This document shows, piece by piece, positions 11,177-23,067 of a stretch of DNA of 64,000 bases. The stretch is taken from positions 11,897,001 to 11,961,000 of the forward strand of contig JAUCBN010000028.1 of NCBI GenBank assembly GCA_035048815.1, written 5' to 3'. Numbering within the stretch: the first letter of the stretch is position 1; every line of letters starts with the position of its first letter. The stretch comes from Abelmoschus esculentus (lineage: Eukaryota > Streptophyta > Magnoliopsida > Malvales > Malvaceae). The translations under genes and the position numbers were made by a program. The notes below the pieces were generated by a model that was not told the origin of the DNA, ran no database searches, and saw nothing but the letters and a program-made list of their open reading frames with translations.

Positions 11177-12466
11177 CTATTTCACCTTGATCATCTCCAC
11201 CAAAATAGGTTTTACTTGCAACTTCGCTACCAAACCACCTTCCTTAGAAATACTCAATCTAGCAAACATTTCTCTCAACTCAACCGCCGCTTTACGGCTC
11301 AAAGAATCGGCCGCTACATTGTCTTTCCCCGGATGATACTCAATAGATAAATCATAATCCTTAAGCAATTCCATCCATCTTCGTTGCCTAAGGTTCAAAT
11401 CCTTTTGTGACATGAGATACTTCAAACTCTTATGATCCGTGTATATAGTACACTTCATTCCATACAAATAATGTCTCCAAATCTTCAAAGCAAAAACCAC
11501 CGCCGCTAGCTCCAAATCATGAGTCGGATAATTCTTTTCATGGACCCTCAATTGTCTAGAAGCATAAGCTACAACTTTCTCCTCTTGCATCAAAACACAC
11601 CCTAGACCCACATATGATGCATCACTATAAACCACAAAGTCCTTACCGGACTCAGGTTGAACCAACACCGGAGCACTAGTCAACACTTCCTTCAACTTCT
11701 CAAAACTCTTTTGTTGACTTTCTTTCCATTCAAAAGGAACTTTCTTTTGCAACAGCTTGGTCATAGGAGCAACAATGCTCGAAAAACCCTCAACGAACCT
11801 ACGATAATACCAAGCCAAGCCTAGGAAACTTTGAACCTCTAACACCGATCTCGGTTGCTTCTAACCCAAAACAGCCTCTATCTTCTTTGGATCAACACTA
11901 ATACCCTTTTCCGACACCACATGACCAAGAAACACCACTTCTTTTAACCAAAACTCACACTTACTTAGCTTAGCATACAACTGGTTCTCTTTCAACGCTT
12001 GTAACACTATCCGTAAATATCGATCATGATCTTTCTCGGTACGTGAATACACAAGGATATCATCTATGAACACCACCACAAACTGGTCTAAGTACTCATG
12101 AAACACCCGGTTCATCATATCCATAAAAGCAGCAGGGGCATTTATCAACCCAAACAGCATCACCAAGAACTCATAATGACCATACCTTGTCCGAAAAGTC
12201 GTTTTTATCACATCCTCCTCTTTCACCTTCAACTGGTAGTACCCTGATCTCAAATCAATCTTCGAGAACACACTTGCTCCTCGAAACTGATCAAATTAAT
12301 CATCAATCCTTGGTAAAGGATACTTATTCTTCACGGTCAACTTATTCAGTTGCCGATAATCAATGCACATCCTCATCGTGCCATCTTTCTTCTTCACAAA
12401 CAACACCGGTGCACCCCAAGGTGATACACTCGGTCGTATAAAACCACGGTCAAGCAACTCTTGCAA
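11177..12466 (-). pseudogene. reverse transcriptase and RNase H, three stops
   Basis: The RT reads from the end of the protease-RT linker through [16 protein letters not shown] (motif A) and FIDDILVYS (catalytic box) to [15 protein letters not shown]. RNase H follows with [22 protein letters not shown] and [11 protein letters not shown]. Stops at 12296-12298 (TAA), 11861-11863 (TAG, where Trp is expected) and 11177-11179 (TAG, where Gln is expected) break it. The segment spacing is otherwise normal, so the copy decayed by point changes and not by deletion. Confidence 0.93.
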
Positions 12467-13440
12467 CTACATTTTTAACTCCTTCAATTCCTTAGGTGTC
12501 ATGCGATAAGGAGCAATAGATACCGGATTAGTACCAGCATAAGTCTCGATACTAAACTCCACATCACGATCGGGAGGTAATCCAGGTAACTCCTCAGGAA
12601 AAACTTCGGGAAAGTCACGTACTGTTAGAATGTCCTGCACCCGAACCTCTCCTATCCTCGGGTTCATTACATATGCTAGATATGTCATACCACCATGTTG
12701 CTTCAACCTTTCCGCTTGTAAGGCCGAAACCACATTGGACAAGAATTTGGTATACTCACTTTTTACCATAATCTCGCCACCATCTAACAACCTTAAAGTA
12801 ACCCGCTTTTTTTCAAAATCCACCACAGCTCTATGCTCCGTCAACCAGTCAACACCCAAAATAAGGTCAAAACCATGAAACGGTAACTCCATCAAATCAA
12901 CCTCAAAGACATGCCCTTGCACCTCCAACGGACACCTCCTAAACAACCTCCTTACAGCCACCGTCTCTCCCAAAGAACTAGTAACCACAACTCCCACATC
13001 TAAAACCTCAATAGGGACATCCAATAGATATGCATGCTCACTCAAAACATAAGAATGCGTAGATCCCGAATCTATCAAAGAAAACAATAGTACATTTTGC
13101 AAAGAAAAAGTACTTGCAACCACATCCATAGCATTACGGGCCCCACGCTGAGCATAGACTCTACGCCCATTACCTTGCCTGTGGAAAGGACCTCGACAAC
13201 GTCCACGTCCTCTACCAGGCACCACAGCAGCCTCAGCATGATCACCCGTCTCACCAACAAACCTTGGGTAATCATGCCTCATGTGATCTCTCGATCCACA
13301 TCCCATGCATGAACCACTAGCCCACCAACACTCGCCCGGGTGACGCCTAGAACACAAGTTACAAACTGGGATCTCACCATTGCCCCTACCAAACTGTTGT
13401 GCACGACCACCGTGTCCAAAATCACCTCGGCGTCAGCTAT
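12467..13440 (-). pseudogene. zinc knuckle and aspartic protease
   Basis: The zinc-knuckle region reads CNLCSRRHPGEC and then CMGCGSRDHMRHDYP. The last Cys of the second CCHC box has become Tyr. The protease active site is LIDSGSTHSYV and the later flap region is LILGVDWL. The frame ends in a TAG at 12467-12469, where Gln is expected just before the RT. A frameshift near 13440 separates it from gag. The product would be the polyprotein protease of the element. Confidence 0.9.
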
Positions 13441-13443
13441 GTA

Positions 13444-14253
13444 TCAATTGTCTCGAAACCTCTTATACTTATTACCTTGGGTGCTAGCCTCAGCAGGCCT
13501 CTTTCCGACATCGGAAGACTTCCTAGCCTCCCTCAGGGACTCCTCAACATCCTTAGCCCTGTTAACAAGCACATCAAACTCAGTGTACTCTGCAGCCAAC
13601 AAATATGTCTTGATCTCAGGATCCAACCCATATCGGAACCTATCGTACCTTTTACGACCAATAGGGATCAACTCAGGAGCATAGTGGCTCATCCTAATAA
13701 ACTGTATCTCGTACTCAGCCACAGTCATAGTGCCCTGCACCAAGGACATAAACTCCCTCTTCTGTGCATCCTCGTACTGTGGACCCAAAAACTTCCGTAT
13801 AAAGGCGGTCCTAAAGTATTCCCATGTCAAGTTAGCAATAGCTACACCCGCTTTCGTGGTAGTCCACCACCTATAAGCATCTCCCTGAAGCAGAGAGACC
13901 ATGCAACCCAATCTTCGGGCATCCTGACAGTCCATCTGGTCCAAAATCCTCTCAGTGTTAGCCAACCACTCCTCAGCTGAACTCGGGTCAAACCCACGAC
14001 ACTCTACACCATCCAAGCTACGCAGTCGCTCTAGCGGTAGCCTTGGGGTAACCACAACGGCAGGTGCAGGAGCCGGTATATGCACTCCAGCCATAGCTGC
14101 CTGAAACACACCCGTCATAGCCTGTATGAACGGGGCAAACTCTCTGAACTGGCCTCCTACAGGAAGCGGTTCCTCCCTAACAGTCGCCTCTCCCTCTGCC
14201 TGACCATCGGTGATCAAGCTCGCACTAGCACGTGTCTCTCGTCTCGGAGGCAT
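13444..14253 (-). pseudogene. gag (capsid) region
   Basis: This is a 269-codon frame from a Met with an MPPRRETRAS start, which is usual for this lineage. It includes the capsid motif region (EWLANTERILDQMDCQDARRL, then FIRKFLGPQYED and LVQGTMTVAEYE). It stops with TGA at 13444-13446, where the family continues into the zinc knuckle, so a frameshift or indel lies just before the stop. The start lies about 290 bases inside the PBS, a normal leader length. Confidence 0.92.
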
Positions 14254-14540
14254 TATCCAAAAACTTTAAACATGCAATTTTAAAACATAATATTAAGACA
14301 TAATAAACTTACATTCAGGCAAGATCCAGGGAAACCGAAGAGCATCCAAAAATATATTGGCATTGGCAATGTGTAACTGACCACCCCTTTTACCCATTAT
14401 CACTCTAGGTACACTCACAATGTATAGGTATGCACACAGCAAATACATATCACTTTCAATCTTACACTTAACATACTAATCACAAAACTTAGCAAATCAT
14501 CACGTACTTTGACAAACCAACTATACACTTTACAAACTTG

Positions 14541-14552
14541 GCTCTGATACCA
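14541..14552 (-). other. primer binding site, initiator tRNA-Met type
   Basis: On the minus strand the sequence reads TGGTATCAGAGC, the standard complement of plant initiator tRNA-Met used by Ty3/gypsy elements. It lies five bases inside the 5' LTR. Confidence 0.9.
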
Positions 14553-14701
14553 CCTAATGTAACCTCCTTAGCCCGGCCTAGACAGAACCGACACTAATGG
14601 GTTATACGGGGAATATCAAACCAAATCCGCGAAGGTTCAATTTGATAAACATCCCTAAACCCGTTATATTTTTTTATTTTATCTTACCTAGATGCACAAT
14701 T

Positions 14702-14953
14702 TTATTACTACATGTAAAGGTCTCGTACAAGGCTTTAACAGAAACAAACCAAACATAAACAAACATCCAATTAAACACTTAAGTAAATTAAGGACTAAAA
14801 CGTAAAACTTTTAAATTCTATTAAAACTTTTATTACTACATGTAAAGGTCTCGTACAAGGCTTTAACAGAAACAAACCAAACATAAACAAACATCCAATT
14901 AAACACTTAAGTAAATTAAGGACTAAAACGTAAAACTTTTAAATTCTATTAAT
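14702..14953. repeat. 127-bp tandem duplication in the 5' LTR
   Basis: The segment starting tttattactacatgtaaagg and ending aaattctattaa is present twice in succession with no visible differences between the copies. The 3' LTR has a single partial copy. The duplication therefore postdates insertion of the element or arose in its last cycle. Confidence 0.88.
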
Positions 14954-16125
14954 AAGTATAAATTCATTTCATCAAAGTTCAATTAAACACTCAAGTATCC
15001 TTTATGGTAAATTTCACGTTAAATGGATCAATCTAACATCATCAATTGCTTGTTTCTCTAATTTAGGGACCAAATGTAAATCTTCCAAATTACAAGGACT
15101 TCATCCAAAATAGGTTAACCATCTTGAAATTAAATCAACTTTATGCATGCATGCCAAATTTTAGCTTAAAATAACATCTATAAGTACCTTAATCGAACAA
15201 AGGAAAATATTCGAGACTAAAGTATAATTTCCAGCAACTACCAATTCTTGGTGGTCAAAGGTTTCAAAACTTTCCTAGAAGTTTCGTAACATTTTGCGTC
15301 CAGTAGCTTCCCAGAATTGAATTTGCCCGCAAGGTTTCGAAACCTTCCTGATGGTTTCGAAACTATTTGGCAAAGGTTTCGGAACCTTCCCAAAGGTTTC
15401 GAAACTTTGGGTCTGGAACCAAAAGTTCCATCACACTAAGTGAATACTAACAATTCAATACACAACCATTAATCACTTCTATCTATATGCACAATTCCTA
15501 AGTATAATTAACAACTTATAACACACGATTAACAACGTCACGGACATCAATCAAACTATAGGTATGCTTCCTAGAAGATGATTAAAGACATAACAATCAT
15601 GCAAGTTCATGCTTCAACAATCCAAGCAATACCATAGTCCAACAATTAACAATCAAGCAACAAAGGTTTTATGACAACATAAACCAAAGTCTAAGTACAC
15701 ACTCCTCACATAGGTTGGGTTACACATTGTCTTGCCCTAATTTATTTGCCAAAAGCATACCAATTTATAGAAATCCTTCCCCTTGGTTTCCTTGCCTCGA
15801 ACGAAGCCCAAGTTCCTTTATTTTTCTACAAGGATGAAAGGATAGCTTAAGCAAACATGCTTAGTGAGGTAGCTCTACAAAAAGTCATCAATGCATAAAA
15901 CATAAATCATTCTTAATGTCATGTTTGCATCCTTTATGCTTAATTGAAACAAAGTAAAACCAAATCATGCTCATCAACATTGTCAAATCATTTTATGCAT
16001 CATGCACAAGAATACCATTTCACTTCATGTATGCATATTGGCTTGCTAGTGATCACCTAATGTGAACTCTTAGTTCACCAAATACACGGATCCTTTTCTC
16101 ATAATTGGAGACTCTTGGTCTCAAC

Positions 16126-16316
16126 ATACATCGGTCGGACACTTAGTCACCTTTGTATACATGTTACCCCCACTACGTACGGTCGGGCACAAAGTCACCC
16201 TTGTATACGTATGGGTCAACTATATGCACGGTTGGACACAAAGTCACCCTTGTTTACATATAGGCAAGCTCTACATGCACGGTCAGACACAAAGTCACCC
16301 TTGTTTACGTGTAGGC
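16126..16316. repeat. about 50-bp tandem repeat, four copies (5' LTR)
   Basis: This is the counterpart of the array at 7785-7970, with the same word cacaaagtcacccttgt at about 50-bp spacing. Confidence 0.85.
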
Positions 16317-19115
16317 AACATCATTACTCTCTTTATTTTATAGTGCACTCAATCCTAATGACATGTCATTCGTATTCGGGTCTAAAGTTAGTGTCACTAA
16401 GCCAATATCAAGATCAATCATGCATGTTAACTTGCTGCTCATAGTGCATTCATATATTGTTCATCATGTGAACCTTAAATCATGCTCAACGGTTTCATCA
16501 TTATAGGGAAAATAACCTCATCATATTCCAATATATTTTCATGCTTCCATAAGCCATAAATGCCTTTATAAATCATGCAATTTTTCAGCAATGAACACAT
16601 GCATGCATCATGTCAAAACCATTATTATACATCTCCAAAATCTCAATAAATCATCATTATCAAAGCCGTGTCCGAAATTGCCGATACATAAGAAATTGCA
16701 TCAAAATCATTTAATCCACTTACACTTGAACTATGGAAAGTTTTCACACTATTCCATAGTCCCCAAAACAGAACCAAACCAATGTGATTCACTTTTAGTC
16801 CGAAATCACTCACCAACAAGCGAAATGAGCTTTCGCCGATATCCGATGATCGCACCAACGCACCAGCACTCAAGCACCTTTTTGTACCTCTTTTACAACA
16901 TCAAAAATAGTGCATTCTCACATCAAAGCATGCTCAAATCAGCAGCCATATCCGATCACCATAAAACTACCGAAAATTTAGCCGAAAAGACCGTAAACTA
17001 AGCCGAAACGCAACCGAACAACCTCAACCCAAAACCTAATGAATCTAACATCTAATCCACTTCAATTATGAACCAAAAACACATCCAAACCATTCTTATA
17101 TCTCCTGCAACATCTAAGCACCTAAAACAGCCCCTAAAACAACCGAAAAACACCTTAAAACAACACCGATTGCATTATTCCGGGATTAAATTAATGTGCT
17201 ATCAAATGAAGACTTAATTAATCATTTAATTAACATAAAAAATAATTGAATCCATCTAATTTCAGCATTGAATGAGATCCAAAAAGATTTCATAAAAACA
17301 TTCACAAAATCACTAGATCTAACATTAAAAACATAGAATTAAGTTTTATTCAAAGATTAGCAAGCTAATACTTGGGAATTTTAATAAAGAACCTTAGAAA
17401 AGAGTTAAAAATTCAGAAAATTTACCTTTAAGATCTATTCACCAAAAAGATACAATTTCCTCTTCTTGATTCCTTGCAATTTGGTGTTGATTTAATAAAA
17501 TTGATGGTTAGGTTTTATAAGGAATAGAAAGATGATTAAAATGATTAATCTTTATGGAAAAAGATGCAAAAATCAGCAAGGAATTAAAGAAAAGAGATGA
17601 AGGAAAATGGAGAGAAAATAAGAGAAAAAGATGAGAGAAAAAAGTAGTTTTGAGAGAAAATAATTAAAATCTTTAATTAAAATAATTAAAAATGTATTTT
17701 GGTGAATAAATCATTATTAAAAATAAAAAATGGGTTTATGGCCCTCTAAGGATTCTAAGTTTAGCTTGATTTTCAATTTAGTCACTAAAACTTCAAATTT
17801 TTCAAAAATCACAAAATAAGTCCTCAAATTTTCCAAAAATTACAAATTGACCACTTATGCATAATTAAGCATAATTAAAAATCAATATAAAGTCCAAATT
17901 ACTTTCTTTTAATTTTGAAACATAATTTTAATATTTTTAAACCATATTCCAAAATTATTATTTTCCTTAATTAAAAATATTCCTATTTTATATTTCCCTG
18001 GAATAATGAACCGGAGAACCCGATTCGACCCGAATTGAATTCTCCTAACTAAATCCTAAACTAATAAGACCAAAAACGGGATGTTACAATCGCAAGCAGT
18101 TAATTAAAGTTTTTGAGAACATTATTCAATCATATTGAATATATCTTTTTATGGCTTGAAATAATTTAGGTGTACTTGGTATAATCACCTCACTGAATAC
18201 TTATTAGTAAAATGCTATATGAATTATCTAATTTCCCTGAGTATTTTTATTAAGAAGTTTAGCTCTAAGCTTGTCTTTGTTTTTTTGTTGTTGATGATAT
18301 GAATATTGTTGAGACTTATGGAGAGATCTACTTAACAACGGAATCCTTATGCATCAATCGACATATAGAGAAAAATGTTTAAAGAGATTTTACATGCATA
18401 GGCATATTCGTTGATTACTATTTGGTTGATTACTATTTCGTTGATCACTCTCGAGAAAAGGGTGATGATATTCTTGGTTTAAAAGCATCACATATACATT
18501 ATTTGATCTAGAAGCATCATATCTTAGCTGGTCCAAAAATATTATTTAAGTACTACGAGATCATTACCTTTAAATAATTACTATGCATGAGGCAAAGTTG
18601 AAATATGTGTTTGGCTAAACATATCTAGAAGATATGTGAATTGTTTTCACAATATAAGATACAATCTATCTTGTTTAGAGATAATGTAAAATTTGTATCT
18701 AAAGGTTCACACATCAAATGTGATAAAACGAAACATGTTCCTTTAAAGTTTTGTCTCTCATAGTCATTAGAAGAATAGTATTTGATGAATCATTTCGAAC
18801 AATGATTTGGAAGATTTATTAACTAGTACATAACGTACTTCCATATTTGAAGATTGTTGTATTCAAGATTGAATTATGAATATTCAAAAATCTTATGTGA
18901 TATTTTCATAAGGGGAAGTGAATACGTGTTTCACTCTTTTTTCTTTAATCGAGGTTTTATCCCAATGGATTTTCCTGGTAAGGTTTTTAATGAGGCAACA
19001 TGTTATGAGTATTAAATATGTGTACTATTTTTCCTTCACTAAGATATTTTTTCACAAGGTTTTTATCTTAGTAAGGTTTTAACGAGGCATATTATCTTTA
19101 TGTATATCCAAGGGG

Positions 19116-19353
19116 TGTTATGAATATCTTTATTTATGGTGGATATCCATATATTAAATTAGACTTTAATGTACTTTGTTATTAGGGTTTAGTACCTATT
19201 CGAATTAGGGTTTCCATCTCATACATATAAATACAGACTTTTGGAGAAAGTATTGTATATAACCGTATTTTGAGAATATAATACAAGTCTCTCTCTTTTG
19301 CCTCTCATCTTTATTCACCTATTTTATTCTTATTCTTTACTTTATTCACAACA
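19116..19353 (+). repeat. copia-type LTR, 238 bp
   Basis: It starts TGTTATGAATATC after a purine tract and ends ...CACAACA. It contains TATAAATA at 19226-19233 and an AT-rich tail with ctctctctttt. The size and layout are normal for a short copia LTR. No second copy is in the window. Confidence 0.68.
19226..19233 (+). promoter_or_regulatory. TATA box in the copia LTR
   Basis: TATAAATA lies 110 bases into the LTR, a usual position for a short copia LTR promoter. Confidence 0.55.
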
Positions 19354-20017
19354 TGTATTTTATTTTAGAGCGGTTTGGTCCTAATGAACAAATTTTCTTC
19401 TTTTCAATTAAAGGTTTTGTCTTGATTGAGTGTATAACCATAGTTGAATCCACAAGAATTAGGAAATACACTCGCGGTTGCTTTTTCATTAAATTTTTTT
19501 TCATGTTAAAGGTTTTTATAATAAAATTAAGATTAAATTAATTGTATATGTATATATAAAGTGTTAAATATATAACTATATAGATTATTTTTAGTTCAGT
19601 GATCAAAATAAAAATAATATAATAATTTAATGATTATTTAGATAATTTATAATTTTTGATTATGTCAAATTAATATACTATTAGTTGTTGACAACTAACT
19701 AACACATAAATAATTAAATATTTAAAAATGAAAATATAGTTGACTATACTATTAGTTTTAAAAAGCGGTGAGAAAAATGCACATTCACTAAAGGTAAGTG
19801 GCCAATGCAACATTTACCCTTAAAGTCATGCATACAATATGGTTATTTTTAGACATAATATAAAAAATGCTCATAAGATTTGAATAAATAATTGTTTTAT
19901 CATTATTTTTTAAAATAATTTAATCTTTAATGTTTTATTTTGTGTCAAAATGATCCTTACGTGGATGAAAACTATAAATCAACTAACAATAAAATAATTT
20001 AAAATAATATAACAAAC
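19354..20017. other. AT-rich stretch, nothing recognised
   Basis: This is AT-rich sequence between the copia LTR and the solo LTR. No gene, RNA or clear repeat was seen. Confidence 0.6.
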
Positions 20018-22114
20018 TGTAACACCCTCATTTTCGGGCGTCATATTTGGTCCTCAAACCCAACCCCTAACTCAACATTTCCAAATCATTTCCAAAATCC
20101 AAAAGAAGATTCATTAACATAATCTAAATTAATTCTAAACAATTAAAACATAGTTCTAAGTCAAAAGTATTAACGAGTCTTAATTTAAAAATATTAATAT
20201 TCAATCAAATACAAATGGGTTTAAAAATTTACAATAGACTTAAATAGTTTTTATAATACATAGCCTATTCTATCTAAGTAGTGTACTCCTCCACGATCGA
20301 TGCTGAAACCTACCATATATGGTGCTTCATGAACCGAATGTCACCTAAAAATCTGCACACGAAAACAAAGATTTCGAACATTGAGTTAATCATAATAAAG
20401 TGCATGCAACATGATGTAGTGAAAGAGAATGATTGACGCTACTATAATTGCCTAAACACATAACATTTTATATAACAAATTCATGGCAATTTTATAATAT
20501 TTATAATCATCAATACACACATATACATTAGGTGTGTGATCCGGAGTCCCTTAGCATTAGAAGCCATACACCCGAAGAGGATGTGATCATCACTAAGCCT
20601 CGGAACCTACTCCTTGTCATACCTTGAGTATGGTCCAGGGTCACTAAGCATCAGAACTCACACTCCCTCATATAAGTGATCCAGAATCATATAGCATCGA
20701 AAGCCACCTCTTGGGTATCTAGATCTTGTACTAACATTCTCATAACCATCAACAATAAACATGTGTCCAGCACAAGTTCACACATCACCGTAAGTCATTT
20801 TAAGGCATTTAGTCCTTAATTCCATATCTAAGTCATATATGGTATCCAAATTTATGTTTCTCAGTTTTACTATTCATTTTAGGCTTAAAGGACCCACCAA
20901 AGCTATTAACGTGAATTATTGGCCCTCCGAACTCAAGGAATAAAATTTAGACAAATTATCCTGCACGTATCGATACGTCATATATGGGGTATTGATACCC
21001 CTAACCAGTATTGGTACCTCTCCATTGAGTATCGATACCTAAAATACATTCAAAATATATAATTTCTTTTTATTACCCTATACCGTTACATCTATTTGGT
21101 GTACCGGTATTGGATATCGGTACGTAGATCACCCGTACCGATACATGAATCTAATGGAATAGTAGTACCGATACACGACCGTGTATCAGTACGTCCAATA
21201 GTTCTAGAATTGCTTAAAATACAGGGGTACTGATACATTGAGAGCTGTATTGGTACGCCCTTCCAGAAATGTCCATTTTTCCTCTTACGGATTCTGATAT
21301 GGTTACCTCTCGTACTAACACGCGAGCCTAGATTTTCATGTCTAGAGCTCGAAGAACATATTCTCACCAATCTAAACTATCCCAAAACTCTCCTACAAGT
21401 TATCTACAGTATAACTAATGGATTACTACCAATTTCAACAATTCATAAGCTAAAATTCGAAATTCACCATTTTTAGCTTCAAGCTACCAAACCAAAATAA
21501 ATACACACATAAACACATTGTGGTCAGAAGTGTACTAATCTCCAAAGGAAGCTGATACAACCTTCATTTAGCCCTCAATACTCTTTTCCTTGCCTAAGAT
21601 CCTTGGATAGTTCACCAAGCTTTCTCCCTATAAGAGAAGATTCTAACGAATTACCACACTACTAAGATAATTTAAAAGAACTAAAATGAAGTTCTAAACA
21701 CCACTTGAGCTTTCTAAGATCTATTTCTTTTCTTACCACAAAACCTTCTTAAAAAACTCAACCTTCACCATTTTTAACAACGCATACTTTAATAGATAAA
21801 TCTCCAAGAGCTGAATACACTCCCCTTAAATAGAAAAACGAGATTCTACAAGCACAATTTTAAAAAATAACTTTTAATGATTGAGTTGAGGAAGAGGAAT
21901 ATGTATAGAAAGATGGGAGGAAAGCATTAAATGGTGAGATCATGTTTTCTGTTTTTGTAGAAAATTAAACTTCTTTCTTCCACCTTTTTTTTCCACCCAT
22001 TTATCATTTACAATACTACTCTCAAGCCCAACTAACACTTAGGCCCAACTAAGTTTCTAAAGCCCATGCTTTGGGTTAACTCGATATCCGAGTTTCGAAA
22101 CTTTAGTCGTAACA
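20018..22114 (-). mobile_element. solo LTR of a gypsy chromovirus with intact target duplication
   Basis: On the plus strand it runs from TGTAACACCCTCATTTTCGG to AGTCGTAACA (2097 bp). It is flanked on both sides by the identical pentamer caaac (20013-20017 and 22115-22119). No internal retroviral coding sequence is present, so it is a recombined solo LTR. Orientation is inferred by analogy with the LTRs at 6450 and 14558. It holds a cluster of TATCGATAC words near 20965-21280. It lies just upstream of the methyltransferase gene. Confidence 0.92.
20965..21280. repeat. cluster of TATCGATAC-type palindromes
   Basis: About ten full or decayed words of the form GTATCGATAC, GTACCGATAC or GTATTGGTAC lie within 315 bp; an intact one is at 21029-21038. 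In LTR sense they lie 950-1260 bp from the 3' end. Confidence 0.75.
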
Positions 22115-22465
22115 CAAACTTATACGATAATATACACTTATATGATAATGACGCATAAAAAAATGTGTTAACTTTAAAGAATATCATATTAATAAAAAAT
22201 AATTTCAAAAATTTATATTAAAATATAAAATTATTTTTTTACCTATCATAACATTGAGTATTTTAAATTATTTAGGTTAGTTATTAATATTTTTATTCAT
22301 AAAGAGTCATTATGATTTAAAATAAAATGTTAAAAATTATATTATTTAAAAATAAAATAAATACTAAAATAAGTATTTAATCCAGCAATATTATTTTGAC
22401 TTTATATTTTTTTAACATACATATAACATGGCTAGTGTACTTTTAAGTTCATCTATCAATTCATT

Positions 22466-22483
22466 AGCCCAAAAGCAAGCCCA
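22466..22483 (+). promoter_or_regulatory. two Site II-like words upstream of the methyltransferase gene
   Basis: AGCCCA occurs at 22466-22471 and 22478-22483, the reverse of TGGGCT. This Site II word is bound by TCP factors and is frequent in plant housekeeping promoters. They lie about 350 bases upstream of the first ATG of the transcript. The transcription start is not defined by sequence alone. Confidence 0.4.
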
Positions 22484-22821
22484 AGAAAAGAGTGGATAAT
22501 TAAAGAGAGACAGAGGGGCCTGAAGCAAACCCAGAAACAAGAAGATCACAGAAGAAATAGGGCTTGAATTGAGATCGAAGTCGAGAAAAAAAACACAGCT
22601 GAAATCTCAATCGAATTGCGCAGTTCCGGTTGGAGTAGTTTGAGTTTCATATTTAAGAAGAAAAACAAATATAAATAACACAATTTTTTCTTTCAGGATA
22701 GAAAGAACAATAGGAACATCACAAATTAGTCGCCGGTGGCATGTAATGGTTTCCCCCTAGTCCCGGCTGCAAATTTCTTTCTATCGAAACCCGTGCTACC
22801 CTCATCGGAGTGATACAGATT

Positions 22822-22860
22822 ATGGCGACGATTGCATTGAATTGGATGGGTACGAAATAG
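22822..22860 (+). CDS. upstream ORF, 12 codons, in the 5' leader
   Basis: It runs from ATG to TAG, reading MATIALNWMGTK. The ATG has A at -3 and G at +4, a stronger context than either candidate main start. It ends six bases before a second ATG at 22867. That ATG is in frame with the main protein if the first intron (22889-23059) is spliced. The uORF could lower translation of the methyltransferase; this is inference, and conservation has not been checked. Confidence 0.45.
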   Translation: MATIALNWMGTK

Positions 22861-23067
22861 AGTTGAATGGTTCATACTTTAGGAACTGGTATGTGTATGG
22901 ATATGAGATTATTCTGATATGCTTTTTCTTTTTTTAAATCTTCTTGGAAAATTGGGTGCTCTTATTCGCAGATTCAGCATAAAAGCTTCTTTTTTTTTTT
23001 CTGTATTAGTTAGTAATAGTACATTTATGAACAATTGACTTAGATTTGGATTGATTCAGGTCAACAA

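Larger units (their letters stand above)
6450..18088 (-). mobile_element. full-length chromodomain Ty3/gypsy retrotransposon (Tekay/Del type), dead
   Basis: Two long LTRs (6450-9735 and 14558-18088) enclose a minus-strand gag-pol in the order gag, zinc knuckle, protease, RT, RNase H, integrase, chromodomain. A PBS matching initiator tRNA-Met lies inside the 5' LTR (14541-14552), and a polypurine tract (9736-9750) lies inside the 3' LTR. LTR ends are TG...CA, with one CA mutated to TA. Flanking pentamers are gccgc and atcgc, matching at three of five bases, so the target duplication is decayed or mis-set. Coding sequence is broken by five stops and at least two frameshifts. The Tekay/Del assignment rests on very long LTRs, the MPPRR gag start and the C-terminal chromodomain. 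Confidence 0.92.
14558..18088 (-). repeat. 5' LTR of the chromovirus, 3531 bp
   Basis: Plus-strand ends are TGTAACCTCCTTAG and GGGATGTTACA. It is closely similar to 6450-9735 by eye. It differs from its partner by a 127-bp tandem duplication near 14702-14953 and by a block near 14880-15000 that is missing from the partner. It also carries the about 50-bp array (16126-16316) and the TTTCGAAA cluster (15255-15410). Confidence 0.92.
18560..19353 (+). mobile_element. Ty1/copia element, decayed 3' end
   Basis: On the plus strand a translated word HIKCDKTKHVPLKF at about 18705-18755 matches the C-terminal RNase H region of copia elements, and degenerate tail sequence follows. Downstream are the motifs characteristic of a copia 3' end: aaggttttaacgaggcat, a purine-rich tatatccaagggg, and then an LTR starting TGTTATG at 19116. 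Many stops are present. No 5' part exists because the chromovirus borders it at 18088. The stretch 18089-18560 probably belongs to the same element but shows no clear motif. Confidence 0.72.

Noticed and set aside
13399..13980. 193-codon plus-strand open frame
   Set aside because: It is antisense to the gag frame on the minus strand; base composition of gag explains the opening.
21092..21370. 92-codon minus-strand frame in the solo LTR
   Set aside because: It is formed by the palindrome cluster in the LTR and has no protein similarity that I recognise.
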